Source of the DNA: an uncultured Latescibacterota bacterium
GTDB lineage: Bacteria > Latescibacterota > UBA2968 > UBA8231
Length of the DNA: 64,000 bases
Reading direction: 5' to 3'
NCBI GenBank assembly: GCA_951813615.1
Contig: OX638377.1
Coordinates: 4,738,599 to 4,802,598 of the forward strand
Under the pieces are notes generated by a model. That model saw nothing but the letters and a program-made list of their open reading frames with translations. It had not been told where the DNA came from and did no database searches. This document shows, piece after piece, positions 33,580 to 42,749 of the stretch. Position numbers and translations under genes: made by a program. Positions within the stretch are counted from its first letter, which is position 1. Each line of letters begins with the position of its first letter.

Positions 33580-34721
33580 CCGAGGTAAGCGAAGTACCGC
33601 GACAGGCCCTGATGGGTCAGGTGCAGCGACTGGTGGTCAAGATCGGCAGCAGCGCCCTGACCACCCAGAGCCACGCGCTCGACGATGCGGTCGTCACCCA
33701 ACTCGTCGAAGATGTAGTCGAATTGCGCTCACAGGGACTGGAGGTAGCGGTCGTCACCTCGGGGGCGGTGGCGGCAGGCATGGGCCAGTTGGAACTGGAC
33801 AAACGCCCGGACAACATCGCCCAACTACAAGCCCTCGCAGCTATCGGCCAAGTGCTCTTGATGGATGTCTACAAGGACAAGTTCCGCGGCCGAGGCGTGC
33901 CCATCGGCCAAGTGCTCTTAACGGCCGAGGACATCCTCGGCGACCGCCATCGCTACGTAAATCTCGAAAACACCTTCCGCAACCTCTTCGCCTATGGAGC
34001 CGTGCCCCTAATCAACGAAAACGACAGCGTCGCCGTTGCCGAACTCCGACGCCAACTCGGGGAAAACGACATGCTCGCTGCTTATGTGACGAATCTGATC
34101 CGGGCGGATATGCTGGTCATTTTCTCGGATGTCGAGGGGCTCTACCACGCCTTCGGCCCGCGCGGTCCCGCAGGCAAGCTAGTGAGCCAAGTAACCCAAG
34201 ATAGCTCCGATCTAGAGGGGATGATCGGCCGCTCGCTCGACGGGCGCGGCAGCGGCGGTATGGCGACTAAGCTGCGAGCTGCGCGGCTCTTGATGGCCTG
34301 CGGTGAAATGGCGGTCATTGCGCACGGGCGCAAACACCGATTGCGCCATATCCTCGCCGGCTGCGAGCAGGGGACGCTCTTTCTGCCGACCGGCCGCAAG
34401 CTCAATAGCCGGCATCGCTGGATCGGCTTCGCCAGCCAGTGTCGCGGCAGCGCCGTGATCGACCGCGGAGCCCAACGCGCCATCGCCGAGCAGGACAAGA
34501 GCCTGCTCCCGGTGGGGGTCGTCTCCTGCGAGGGCGAGTTTGCCGCAGGCGACGTGGTACAGGTGATCGGCGAGAACGGCGAGAAATTAGGGCGGGGGTT
34601 GTCTCGCTATTCGGCCTCTGAGCTGCGCCGCATACTAGGCATGAACTCGCCCGAAGTCACCAGCGCGCTGGGCCGCCCTGCCCGCGAAGTCATTCACCGC
34701 GACGACCTCGTCTTATTCTAA
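33576..34721 (+). CDS. proB: Glutamate 5-kinase with PUA domain
   Basis: The 381-residue product starts with GTG overlapping the hisF stop. An amino-acid kinase domain (LVVKIGSSALTT, VTSGAVAAGMGQL, PLINENDSVAV, LGENDMLAA, MATKLRAARL) is followed by a C-terminal PUA domain (from about residue 285: SLLPVGVVSCEGEFAAGDVV). It phosphorylates glutamate to gamma-glutamyl phosphate, the first and normally proline-inhibited step of proline synthesis. A longer in-frame reading beginning inside hisF was rejected because it only reads hisF out of frame. Confidence 0.95.
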   Translation: MTEVSEVPRQALMGQVQRLVVKIGSSALTTQSHALDDAVVTQLVEDVVELRSQGLEVAVVTSGAVAAGMGQLELDKRPDNIAQLQALAAIGQVLLMDVYKDKFRGRGVPIGQVLLTAEDILGDRHRYVNLENTFRNLFAYGAVPLINENDSVAVAELRRQLGENDMLAAYVTNLIRADMLVIFSDVEGLYHAFGPRGPAGKLVSQVTQDSSDLEGMIGRSLDGRGSGGMATKLRAARLLMACGEMAVIAHGRKHRLRHILAGCEQGTLFLPTGRKLNSRHRWIGFASQCRGSAVIDRGAQRAIAEQDKSLLPVGVVSCEGEFAAGDVVQVIGENGEKLGRGLSRYSASELRRILGMNSPEVTSALGRPAREVIHRDDLVLF

Positions 34722-34728
34722 AATCGCC

Positions 34729-35010
34729 GTGACTAAAACGACCAAGATCTTGCTGATCGCCTTCCTCGCTCTGGTGGCTTACGTGGCCTTTGGCAACAGG
34801 CTGTTCTACAAGGTGTGGCAGGAGGAGAAGACCCTAACCGAGTTGGAAACGCAGCGAGAGCGACTAGAGGCCGAAACCGACAGCTTGCGCCAAGTGCTAA
34901 AACGACTCGAAGGCGACATCGATTTTATCGAAAAAGTCGCGCGCGAAGATCTTGGCTTGGTCAAACCGGGCGAGGTGGTCATTCCCCTGCCAGCGGAAGA
35001 GGGCGACTGA
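34729..35010 (+). CDS. ftsB: FtsB/DivIC-type septum formation protein
   Basis: The 93-residue product has a GTG start, one membrane helix near the N-terminus (residues about 5-20, KILLIAFLALVAYVAFG), and a coiled coil (about 28-65, rich in Leu/Glu/Arg heptads). It ends EDLGLVKPGEVVIPLP, the usual ending of this family (ARE.LG...PGE). It would act in the FtsQLB divisome complex with the helix in the inner membrane and the coil outside. Length matches FtsB/DivIC. It sits between proB and recO with gaps of 7 and 4 bases. Confidence 0.85.
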   Translation: MTKTTKILLIAFLALVAYVAFGNRLFYKVWQEEKTLTELETQRERLEAETDSLRQVLKRLEGDIDFIEKVAREDLGLVKPGEVVIPLPAEEGD

Positions 35011-35014
35011 CGCC

Positions 35015-35800
35015 GTGCCGCGCACTATCGTCAAAACGCGCGCCATCGTGCTGCGCACCATGCGCATGGGCGAGACCAGCAGCCTAGTGACGTTGTACGC
35101 TCAGGAGTGTGGCAAACTCAAGGCCATGGCCCGGGGTGCTCGCAAGCCCAAGAGTCGGTTCGGCGCCGCGCTCGGCCTGATGACCGAAATCCAAGCCGTC
35201 TGCTACGTCAAAGAAACTCGCGAACTGCAAACCATGAGCGAATGCACGCTGCTCAAACCAGCGCCCGACTTATCGCAAAGCCTAGAGCGACTTTCCTTTG
35301 GCAGCGCCGCCTGCGAGTTAGTTGACCGCCTGACGATCGAGGGCGAAGGCAACCCCCGGCTTTACCAGTGCCTATCTGGGGTGTTGCATGGGCTTGCTGA
35401 AGTAGAGCCTGAACAAGTCGAATCGCTGTTCTGGTATTTCCAGCTACGCGCCGCTGCGGCCCTCGGCTACCGCCCACAGTTGAGCCAGTGCATTACCTGC
35501 CAACGCGAACTAGAATTGGCCGGCCCCTCGTCGTGGTTCAGCGCGGCCCTCGGCGGCGGCCTGTGCGCCGCCTGCGGCCCCGGAAACGGAGTGCGCTTAG
35601 CCCAGCCCAGCTTGCGCTTTCTCGCCGCCCTTCAGGGTCTTAGGACCTACAGCAAGGAGGCCCTCCCCCAAGCCCCTGCCCAGCGCGGCGAGATCCGCAT
35701 GGCTTTGCGCAGCTTTCTAGAATACCACGGAGGCGAACACAGCCGGCTCAAATCGCTCGACTTTCTCGATGGCCTCAACAAGGCCGCCTTACCCGCCTAA
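35015..35800 (+). CDS. recO: DNA repair protein RecO
   Basis: The 261-residue product has a GTG start four bases after the ftsB stop. An N-terminal OB fold (VKTRAIVLRTMRMGETSSLVTLYAQECGKLKAMARGARKPKS) is followed by a helical part with a zinc-finger-like CITC ... CAAC (about residues 158-186). RecO loads RecA with RecR and anneals SSB-coated DNA. The stop is 16 bases before the glycyl-tRNA synthetase start; glyS next to recO is a common bacterial order. Confidence 0.92.
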   Translation: MPRTIVKTRAIVLRTMRMGETSSLVTLYAQECGKLKAMARGARKPKSRFGAALGLMTEIQAVCYVKETRELQTMSECTLLKPAPDLSQSLERLSFGSAACELVDRLTIEGEGNPRLYQCLSGVLHGLAEVEPEQVESLFWYFQLRAAAALGYRPQLSQCITCQRELELAGPSSWFSAALGGGLCAACGPGNGVRLAQPSLRFLAALQGLRTYSKEALPQAPAQRGEIRMALRSFLEYHGGEHSRLKSLDFLDGLNKAALPA

Positions 35801-35816
35801 CCTACTGGAGATTTTC

Positions 35817-37190
35817 ATGTCCGACGATGCAATGGAAAAACTAGTATCCCTGTGCAAACGCAAAGGCTTCATCTTCCAAAGTTCGGAAATCTACGGCGGC
35901 CTCAACGGCTGCTGGGATTACGGCCCTTTGGGCGTCGAGCTGTTGCGCAACATCAAAGAGGTCTGGTGGAAGGCCATGACCTATCGAGAGGACGTGGAGG
36001 GCATCGACGCCAGCATCCTCATGAATCAGCGGGTGTGGGAGGCATCGGGTCACGTCGATAGCTTTACCGACCCCATGGTCGAAGATCGCAAGACCAACGA
36101 GCGCTTTCGGCTCGACCAACTCCTCGAAGAAAACGGCATCGACGTAGCGGGCCTGAGCGCCGAAGAAATGGGCACGCTGCTGCGCGAGCGCGACATCAAA
36201 AGCCCCAAGGGCAACGAACTGAGCGATCCGCGACAATTCAACCTAATGTTCAAGACCTTCGTCGGCCCGCTCGAAGACGATAGTGCACGGGTCTTTCTCC
36301 GCCCGGAGACGGCGCAGGGTATTTTTGTCAACTACCTCAACGTGCAGGCGGCGACGCGCCAGAAACTGCCCTTTGGCATCGCCCAGATCGGCAAGGCATT
36401 CCGCAACGAGATCAACACCAAAAACTTCCTCTTCCGCACGCGGGAATTCGAGCAGATGGAGATGCAGTACTTCGTCGCGCCGGGCACCCAAGACGAGTGG
36501 TTCGACTATTGGCGAGCAGAGCGCTGGAAGTGGTTCGCGCAAATCGGCCTGCCCGAGCGCAAGCTGAGCTGGCACGAACACCAAGGCGACGAGTTGGCCC
36601 ACTATGCCCGCGCCGCCTTCGACGTCCAGTACGAGTTTCCCTTTGGCCCGGGCGAAATTGAGGGCATCCACAATCGCGGCGACTACGACCTGTCGCAGCA
36701 CGAGGCGTTTGCGGGCAAACAACTCAAGTACTTCGACGAAGAGCAGCGCACCAAGTTCGTGCCCTACGTAGTAGAAACCTCAATCGGGGCCAGCCGCACG
36801 CTAATGGCCTGCTTAGTCCAGGCCTACCACGAAGAAGAGGTCAAAGGCGAGACGCGGGTAGTAATGCGCTTTCACCCGCGCATCGCGCCGATCAAAGCGG
36901 CGGTATTGCCTCTCGTCAAGCGCGACGGCATGCCGGCCATCGCCCGGCAAATCGCCGAGGACCTCCGGCCTTACATGCGGGTCCTTTACGACGAAGGCGG
37001 CGCGATCGGGCGGCGCTACCGGCGCATGGACGAGGTGGGGACGCCGTTTTGCCTAACAGTCGATTCGGATACCTTAGAGGACCAGACGGTCACTGTGCGC
37101 GCTCGCGACACCATGGCCCAGGAGCGAGTGCCCATCGCAGAGCTACACGCCCACCTTGAAAGCCGCATAGACGCTTGGCAAATCCCTTGA
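35817..37190 (+). CDS. glyS: Glycyl-tRNA synthetase, homodimeric type
   Basis: The 457-residue product is a single-chain class II synthetase (GlyQS/eukaryotic type), not the alpha2beta2 form. Motifs are EIYGGLNGCWDYGPLG, RPETAQGIFVNY (motif 2 region RNEINTKNFLFRTREFEQMEMQ), VETSIGASRTLMACL (motif 3 area) and a C-terminal anticodon-binding domain (APIKAAVLPLVKRDG onward). It charges tRNA-Gly. The ATG at 35817 has GGAG upstream. A tRNA-Leu gene follows 77 bases after the stop. Confidence 0.95.
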   Translation: MSDDAMEKLVSLCKRKGFIFQSSEIYGGLNGCWDYGPLGVELLRNIKEVWWKAMTYREDVEGIDASILMNQRVWEASGHVDSFTDPMVEDRKTNERFRLDQLLEENGIDVAGLSAEEMGTLLRERDIKSPKGNELSDPRQFNLMFKTFVGPLEDDSARVFLRPETAQGIFVNYLNVQAATRQKLPFGIAQIGKAFRNEINTKNFLFRTREFEQMEMQYFVAPGTQDEWFDYWRAERWKWFAQIGLPERKLSWHEHQGDELAHYARAAFDVQYEFPFGPGEIEGIHNRGDYDLSQHEAFAGKQLKYFDEEQRTKFVPYVVETSIGASRTLMACLVQAYHEEEVKGETRVVMRFHPRIAPIKAAVLPLVKRDGMPAIARQIAEDLRPYMRVLYDEGGAIGRRYRRMDEVGTPFCLTVDSDTLEDQTVTVRARDTMAQERVPIAELHAHLESRIDAWQIP

Positions 37191-37216
37191 CCCGATAGTA
37201 TAAATCCTGATATTAT
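37187..37216 (+). promoter_or_regulatory. Sigma-70-type promoter for tRNA-Leu and possibly tig
   Basis: TTGACC (37187-37192, overlapping the glyS stop) and TATTAT (37211-37216) are spaced 18 bases. The tRNA begins about 50 bases downstream. Confidence 0.6.
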
Positions 37217-37267
37217 CCTTCGCGCTTAGGATGTAATTCTCCCATTTGCAGATCTTCGCCCGGTATA

Positions 37268-37354
37268 GCGAAAGTGGCGGAACTGGTAGACGCGCTAGAT
37301 TTAGGATCTAGTGCCCGAAAGGGCATGGGGGTTCGAGTCCCCCCTTTCGCACCA
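37268..37354 (+). tRNA. tRNA-Leu (anticodon UAG)
   Basis: 87 bases including an encoded CCA. The acceptor stem GCGAAAG pairs with CTTTCGC. The anticodon stem CTAGA/TCTAG holds the loop TTTAGGA with anticodon TAG. A class II variable arm (TGCCCGAAAGGGCA) and the T-loop GTTCGAGTC are present. The long variable arm and A73 fit leucine. It stands alone between glyS and tig. Confidence 0.97.
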
Positions 37355-37418
37355 TGTAATAAACGAGCGCACTGCCTGCGGTCCGGTGGTGCGACCTAAC
37401 CTTGTAGAGTTGCGTTTC

Positions 37419-38663
37419 GTGAAAACACAAATCACAGAGAAGGGCCAATGGGCACGCGAGCTAGCCGTTGAAGTGGAGGCCGCACGCATCGACGAGGCCG
37501 TCAATAAGGCCCTGCGCCGCTACCAAAAACGGCTGGAGATCCCAGGCTTCCGCAAGGGCAAAGTACCGCTCAGGATCGTCGAATCACGCTTCGGCAGTTC
37601 CATCCGCGGCGAAGTCCTCGGCGATCTCATCCCCTCGCTGCTAGAAGAAGCCGCACGCGAGGCCGGCCTGCGACCGGCTGCACCGCCCAAAATCTCCCAA
37701 CTCGACCACGAGCCGGGGGGTAGCCTAACGTTCACTGCGGAGCTCGACATCTGGCCTGAGATCACAGCCGAGCACTACGAAAATCTCGCCGCCACCCGCA
37801 TGGTTCATGAGGTGGCCGACGAGGAAATCGGCGAGCATTTAGAGGAGTTGCGCCGCCGCCATGCCACCGAACAAGTCGTCGAGCGGCCGCTGGCCAACGG
37901 CGACGTGCTCGTCGCGGATTTGCAGCGCCTCGACGACAGCGGCTTGCCCGTCATCGGCGATAAGTACGAGAAGCGCCACATCCTCATCGGCGACGAGAAC
38001 GCCCTCAGTCCCGAGTTTGAAGAGGCACTCGTCGGCATCAGCGCTGGCGACGAGCGCCAAGTCCGCTTCGCCTACCGCGAGGACCTGCCCAACGAACAGC
38101 TCGCCGGCCAGACCGCGCATTTCGCCGTGTCAGCCCACGAGGTGCGCGAACGCACCCTGCCTGAGCTCGACGACGAATTCGCCAAAGACCTCGGCGAACA
38201 GTTCCAGACCCTCGACGACTTGCGCCAACACCTCAGCGGACAGATCCAAGAGCGCTGGGAATACATGGCCCAGCAGCGCCTGCGCAGCGAGCTAATCAGT
38301 CAGCTCATCGAAAAAAACGACTTCGAACTGCCCGAGAGCATGGTCGAAAACTACCTCCATTCGCTCGAACGAGAACACGCCAATCACGACCACGACCACG
38401 ACCATGATCACGACCACAGCCACAGCGACGAAGAGCGCACCCAAGCCACGCGCCAACTCAAGAGCTATCTACTGCTCGAAAGCGTGCGCCAACAAGCCGG
38501 GGTCGAAGTGACAGACGAGGAGTTCACCCAATTCGCCGCCGAGCGTGCCGGCATCCAACCCTCTGACTTGCAGAACGTGGAGGGATTGCGGCGAGAGCTA
38601 GAAGATCAAAAGGTCTTTGAGCTACTCCTCGCCAAAGCCAAAATTAAAGAGGAAAAGGTATAA
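37419..38663 (+). CDS. tig: Trigger factor with histidine-rich insert
   Basis: The 414-residue ribosome-associated chaperone has the ribosome-binding signature PGFRKGKVP near residue 48 within an N-terminal Tig_N domain. An FKBP-like PPIase region (about 155-240, NGDVLVADLQRLDDSG ... GTAHF-like) and helical C-terminal arms follow. Residues 320-335 are alternating His-Asp (EHANHDHDHD...HSHSDEE), seven His in a row of alternating positions, inside the C-terminal arm; ordinary trigger factors lack this. I placed the GTG start after the tRNA; TTG at 37410 is an alternative. The gene leads into clpP and clpX, the classic tig-clpP-clpX order. Confidence 0.93.
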   Translation: MKTQITEKGQWARELAVEVEAARIDEAVNKALRRYQKRLEIPGFRKGKVPLRIVESRFGSSIRGEVLGDLIPSLLEEAAREAGLRPAAPPKISQLDHEPGGSLTFTAELDIWPEITAEHYENLAATRMVHEVADEEIGEHLEELRRRHATEQVVERPLANGDVLVADLQRLDDSGLPVIGDKYEKRHILIGDENALSPEFEEALVGISAGDERQVRFAYREDLPNEQLAGQTAHFAVSAHEVRERTLPELDDEFAKDLGEQFQTLDDLRQHLSGQIQERWEYMAQQRLRSELISQLIEKNDFELPESMVENYLHSLEREHANHDHDHDHDHDHSHSDEERTQATRQLKSYLLLESVRQQAGVEVTDEEFTQFAAERAGIQPSDLQNVEGLRRELEDQKVFELLLAKAKIKEEKV

Positions 38664-38665
38664 TC

Positions 38666-39274
38666 ATGTCGCTGATTCCAATGGTCATCGAACAGACGGG
38701 CCGGGGCGAGCGCTCATACGACATCTACTCGCGGCTGCTCAAAGACCGCATCATCTTCGTGGGCACTCCGATCAACGACGCGATTGCCAACCTCATCATC
38801 GCCCAGATGCTCTTCCTCGCTTCTGAAGATCCCAAAAAGGACATTGCGCTCTATCTCAATACCCCCGGCGGGCTAGTCTCGGCGGGCATGGCCATCTACG
38901 ACACCATGCAATACGTGGCCTCCGACATCTCCACGATCTGCATCGGCCAAGCATCTAGCATGGGAGCCGTGTTATTGGCCGGTGGCACCAAGGGCAAGCG
39001 CCAAGCCCTGCCCAACGCCCGCGTCTTGCTGCACCAGCCCATGGGCGGGATCGGCGGCCAAGCGGCCGACATGGAGATCCACGCCCGCGAAATCATCGCC
39101 ATGCGCCAGCAGATCAACGAGGTCCTCGTCGAGTGTACCGAGCAGCCGCTAGAGCGCATTGAACTCGACACCGAGCGCGACTTCTTTATGTCAGCCGCTG
39201 CCGCCGTCGAATACGGCATCATCGACGAGATCATCGCTCCCTCTCGCGTCGAGGTAGCCACCTCCTCTATATAG
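38666..39274 (+). CDS. clpP: ATP-dependent Clp protease proteolytic subunit
   Basis: The 202-residue product contains RSYDIYSRLLKDRIIFVG, the nucleophile Ser in GQASSMGAVLL, the His in RVLLHQPMGG, and the Asp in LDTERDFFMSA, forming the catalytic triad. It forms the tetradecameric chamber that degrades proteins fed by ClpX (next gene) or ClpA/C. Its ATG follows the tig stop by two bases; no obvious strong ribosome site beyond AGGAAAAGG in the end of tig. Confidence 0.96.
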   Translation: MSLIPMVIEQTGRGERSYDIYSRLLKDRIIFVGTPINDAIANLIIAQMLFLASEDPKKDIALYLNTPGGLVSAGMAIYDTMQYVASDISTICIGQASSMGAVLLAGGTKGKRQALPNARVLLHQPMGGIGGQAADMEIHAREIIAMRQQINEVLVECTEQPLERIELDTERDFFMSAAAAVEYGIIDEIIAPSRVEVATSSI

Positions 39275-39283
39275 GAGCCCATT

Positions 39284-40534
39284 TTGCGTCGTCGGCCTCC
39301 CAAAAGCGATCCGCGCTGCTCGTTCTGCGGGCGCAGTGACAACCAAGTTGACAAGATCCTAACCGGCCCCCAGGTCTACATCTGCAACGAGTGCGTCAAG
39401 CTGTGCAACGACGTACTGACCGAAGAGCGGCAAAAGACCCTTCCCTGGGAGACCGAGGAAATGCCCAAGCCGACCCAGATCAAGGATTTCCTCGACGAAT
39501 ACGTGATTGCTCAAGAGCGGGCCAAGAAAATCCTCTCGGTCGCCGTGTACAACCACTACAAGCGCATTCGCACCAAGGTTGACCTAGACGAGGTGGAGCT
39601 CGAAAAAAGCAACGTAATGCTCATCGGCCCCACTGGCACTGGCAAGACCGAGCTAGCCAAAACGCTCGCCAAATTCCTCCAAGTTCCCTTCTCCATTGCC
39701 GACGCCACCATTCTCACCGAAGCAGGCTACGTGGGCGAGGACGTGGAAAACATCCTCGTCGGCCTTTTGCAAGCGGCCGATTACGACGTGCCCCGCGCCG
39801 AAAAGGGCATCCTCTATCTCGACGAGGTTGACAAAATAGCCCGCAAGAGTGCCACGCCTTCGGTGGGCCGCGACGTGTCGGGCGAGGGTGTGCAGCAAGC
39901 ACTGCTCAAAATTTTGGAGGGCACCACCGCCAACATCCCGCCCAAGGGAGGCCGCAAGCACCCTGAGCAGCCGATGATCCAGATGGATACCCGCAACATC
40001 CTTTTCGTCTGCGGCGGGGCCTTTGAGGGGCTAGACAAGGTCATCAGCCAACGGGTCGGCAAACGCACCATGGGCTTTGGGGCCGACGGCGACGACGAGC
40101 ACGACTCCGACACTCCAGAGGTATTGCCGCTGGTGCAGCCCGAAGATCTGCTCGCCTACGGCATGATTCCCGAATTTGTTGGCCGCGTACCGGTCATCAC
40201 CACTATGGACCCGCTCGTCGAGAACGACTTGTTCCGCATCCTCACCGAGCCGCACGACGCCATCATCAAGCAGTCGCAGCGGCTCTTCGCCATGGACGGG
40301 GTCGAGGTCGAGTTCACCGAGGAAGCCCTGCGCAAGATAGTAGCCCTGACCGTTCACAAGGGGACTGGGGCCCGCGGCTTGCGCTCCGTTCTAGAGCAGG
40401 CCATGATGGACATCATGTTCGATATTCCCTCGCAGGAGGGCGTGACGCGCCTGCAAGTTACGGGCGAGATGATCGAGCGCGGGATCGAACAGTACAGCAG
40501 CGAAGACGAAGAGATACAGCGCAAACGCGCCTGA
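39284..40534 (+). CDS. clpX: ATP-dependent Clp protease ATP-binding subunit ClpX
   Basis: The 416-residue AAA+ unfoldase has an N-terminal C4 zinc finger (CSFC ... CNEC, about residues 10-40), Walker A GPTGTGKTELA, Walker B ILYLDEVDKIA, the pore loop AGYVGEDV, and sensor 2 GTGARGLRSVLE. It unfolds tagged substrates and passes them to ClpP. The start is TTG with AGGAG upstream; no in-frame ATG exists before the zinc finger. Confidence 0.96.
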   Translation: MRRRPPKSDPRCSFCGRSDNQVDKILTGPQVYICNECVKLCNDVLTEERQKTLPWETEEMPKPTQIKDFLDEYVIAQERAKKILSVAVYNHYKRIRTKVDLDEVELEKSNVMLIGPTGTGKTELAKTLAKFLQVPFSIADATILTEAGYVGEDVENILVGLLQAADYDVPRAEKGILYLDEVDKIARKSATPSVGRDVSGEGVQQALLKILEGTTANIPPKGGRKHPEQPMIQMDTRNILFVCGGAFEGLDKVISQRVGKRTMGFGADGDDEHDSDTPEVLPLVQPEDLLAYGMIPEFVGRVPVITTMDPLVENDLFRILTEPHDAIIKQSQRLFAMDGVEVEFTEEALRKIVALTVHKGTGARGLRSVLEQAMMDIMFDIPSQEGVTRLQVTGEMIERGIEQYSSEDEEIQRKRA

Positions 40535-40550
40535 TCTCCCAGCTCCGGTG

Positions 40551-41144
40551 ATGCGCTTTTCGTCTGTCGAATTCAAAATTGGTGCCGTCCGCACGGCCGA
40601 TTTGCCCAAGGACGGCTTGCCCGAAATCGCCTTAGTGGGCCGCTCCAACGTCGGCAAGTCCTCGCTGATCAACAGGTTGGTGCGGCGTAAGAAGCTAGCG
40701 CGCACCAGCACCGTACCCGGCAAGACTCAGCAGTTAAACTACTATCTGGCCAACGAACAGTTCTACTTGGTCGATCTGCCTGGCTATGGGTACGTGCGCG
40801 GCGGCGTGGGCTTGCGCTTACAGCTCGGCCAACTCATCCGCAGCTACATGGCCAACCGCGAGCCACTGTGCGCAGTGTTGCAACTCGTCGATGCCCGGCG
40901 CGGCCCCACCGACTTGGACCAACAAATGATCAACCATTTGCGCGAACTCGATAAGCCCTTCCTGTTGGTCTTTACCAAGGCGGACAAACTGTCGCGCAAT
41001 AAGCTGCAACACCTGTTCGACCAGCTCGATACTCAAGGGTCGCTCGCCGGCCTTTCCTTTGTGCCCTTCTCCGCGGTCGATGGCCGCGGGCAGGACGACA
41101 TTACAGGGTGGATCGCCGAGGCGCTAGTCGGCAACGCAACCTAA
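40551..41144 (+). CDS. engB: Ribosome biogenesis GTPase EngB/YsxC
   Basis: The 197-residue TrmE-Era-EngA-EngB type GTPase has G1 GRSNVGKSSLIN, G2-region RTSTVPGKTQ, G3 DLPGYGY and G4 TKADKL. It is needed for late assembly of the large ribosomal subunit. GTG one codon before the ATG is also possible. It lies 16 bases after clpX, part of the same run of housekeeping genes. Confidence 0.94.
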   Translation: MRFSSVEFKIGAVRTADLPKDGLPEIALVGRSNVGKSSLINRLVRRKKLARTSTVPGKTQQLNYYLANEQFYLVDLPGYGYVRGGVGLRLQLGQLIRSYMANREPLCAVLQLVDARRGPTDLDQQMINHLRELDKPFLLVFTKADKLSRNKLQHLFDQLDTQGSLAGLSFVPFSAVDGRGQDDITGWIAEALVGNAT

Positions 41145-41153
41145 AGAGGACCT

Positions 41154-42734
41154 TTGAAAGTACTGATCAGCGACAAGATGGACCCCCGTTGCGTCGAGAT
41201 TCTTGAAGCCAATGACGGGATCGCAGTGGACGTGCGCAGTGGACTGTCGCCGAGTGCGCTCTTAGACTGCATCGGCGACTACGAGGGACTCATCGTGCGC
41301 AGCGCAACCACGGTGACGGCCGAGGTGCTCGCCGCGGCACCGCGCCTCCGGGTCATTGGCCGCGCCGGCACGGGCTTCGACAACATCGACGTAGAGGCGG
41401 CAACGCGCCACGGCGTCATCGTCATGAATACCCCGGGCGGCAATTCCCTATCGACCGCCGAGCACACCTTCGCGCTCATAGCCTCCCTCGCGCGACACAT
41501 CCCACAGGCGACGGTCACGCTTAAAGAGGGGCTGTGGGAGCGGAGCCAATTCGTCGGCGTCGAGCTAGCCGGCAAGACCCTCGCCGTGATCGGCTTGGGC
41601 CGAGTGGGGAGGGAGGTGGCCGCGCGCGCCGCGGCCTTTCGCATGAAGGTCCTCGGCTACGATCCCTACATCGGTCAAGAGATGGCCCTCTCCTACGGCG
41701 CACACCTAACATCCCTCGACGAAATCTACGCTACCGCAGACTTCATCACGGTCCACACCCATCTTAGCGACCAGACCCGGCACCTGATTTCCGACGCCGA
41801 GATCGCTCAGTGCAAAGACGGGGTCTATCTAATCAACTGCGCCCGTGGCGGCATCATTGACGAGGAAGCCCTCCTACGCGGCTTGACCTCGGGCAAGGTC
41901 GCCGGTGCCGCCTTAGACGTCTTCGAGGAGGAGCCGCCGACCCTCGTGGACCTCTTGGTTGACGACCGCGTAATCTGCACGCCGCACTTGGCGGCCTCCA
42001 CCAAGGAAGCCCAAGCCAACGTCGCCTTGCAGGTGGCCGAGCAGGTCGGCGACGTGCTGATGGGCCGCGTCATTCGCAACGCGGTCAACGCCCCTTCGGT
42101 CGATCCCGAAATCCACGGCAAACTCCAGCCTTACCTCGTGCTGGCCGAGCGGCTAGGTCGCCTACAAGCCCAACTCGGCGAGGGACAGCTAGAGCGCATC
42201 ACCATCGAATACCAAGGCGACATCACCGCCTACCCGACCTCGCCGCTGACCTCGGCCGTGCTCAAGGGCATTATGGAAACCGTCTCGGACGCCGCGGTCA
42301 ACGTGGTCAATGCGCTGCTTTTCGCGCAGGAGCGCGGCGTGCAAGTCGATGAGCGGATCAGCAGCGAGCACGAGGACTACGCCAGCCTCATCACCGTGGT
42401 ATATCACACCAACAAGGGGCAGCGCCTGCTCGCGGGCACGATCTTCGGCAAGAGCGACCCGCGCCTCGTGCACCTCGACGAGTACATTTTCGACGCCGTC
42501 CCAGAGGGACACATGCTCTTTTACATTAACGACGATGTCCCGGGCATCATCGGCCAAATCGGCACGGTCATGGGCAGCCACGCCGTCAACATCGCCCAAA
42601 TGTCGTGCGGCCGTCGCCAAATGGGCGGCCAAGCTCTAACCATCCTCAACGTCGATGACCCGATTACTACCGACGTGGTTGACGATATTCTCTCCCGGGA
42701 GTACATCTCCTGGGCCAAACAAGTCAGTCTTTAA
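41154..42734 (+). CDS. serA: D-3-phosphoglycerate dehydrogenase
   Basis: The 526-residue, long-form SerA has a substrate domain, then the NAD domain (AVIGLGRVGREVAARAAAFRMKVLGYDPY), catalytic Arg in NCARGGIIDE, Glu, and His in CTPHLAAST. An intervening domain (ASB, about 320-450) and a C-terminal ACT domain (about 455-526, GIIGQIGTVMGSHAVNIAQM) follow. It starts serine synthesis and the ACT domain usually mediates serine feedback. TTG start with AGAGGA upstream. Confidence 0.95.
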   Translation: MKVLISDKMDPRCVEILEANDGIAVDVRSGLSPSALLDCIGDYEGLIVRSATTVTAEVLAAAPRLRVIGRAGTGFDNIDVEAATRHGVIVMNTPGGNSLSTAEHTFALIASLARHIPQATVTLKEGLWERSQFVGVELAGKTLAVIGLGRVGREVAARAAAFRMKVLGYDPYIGQEMALSYGAHLTSLDEIYATADFITVHTHLSDQTRHLISDAEIAQCKDGVYLINCARGGIIDEEALLRGLTSGKVAGAALDVFEEEPPTLVDLLVDDRVICTPHLAASTKEAQANVALQVAEQVGDVLMGRVIRNAVNAPSVDPEIHGKLQPYLVLAERLGRLQAQLGEGQLERITIEYQGDITAYPTSPLTSAVLKGIMETVSDAAVNVVNALLFAQERGVQVDERISSEHEDYASLITVVYHTNKGQRLLAGTIFGKSDPRLVHLDEYIFDAVPEGHMLFYINDDVPGIIGQIGTVMGSHAVNIAQMSCGRRQMGGQALTILNVDDPITTDVVDDILSREYISWAKQVSL

Positions 42735-42749
42735 GCACGGGAGTACACA

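Noticed and set aside
37311..37418. Longer N-terminus for trigger factor
   Set aside because: The in-frame extension runs back into the tRNA-Leu gene; trigger factor homology begins at the GTG at 37419.
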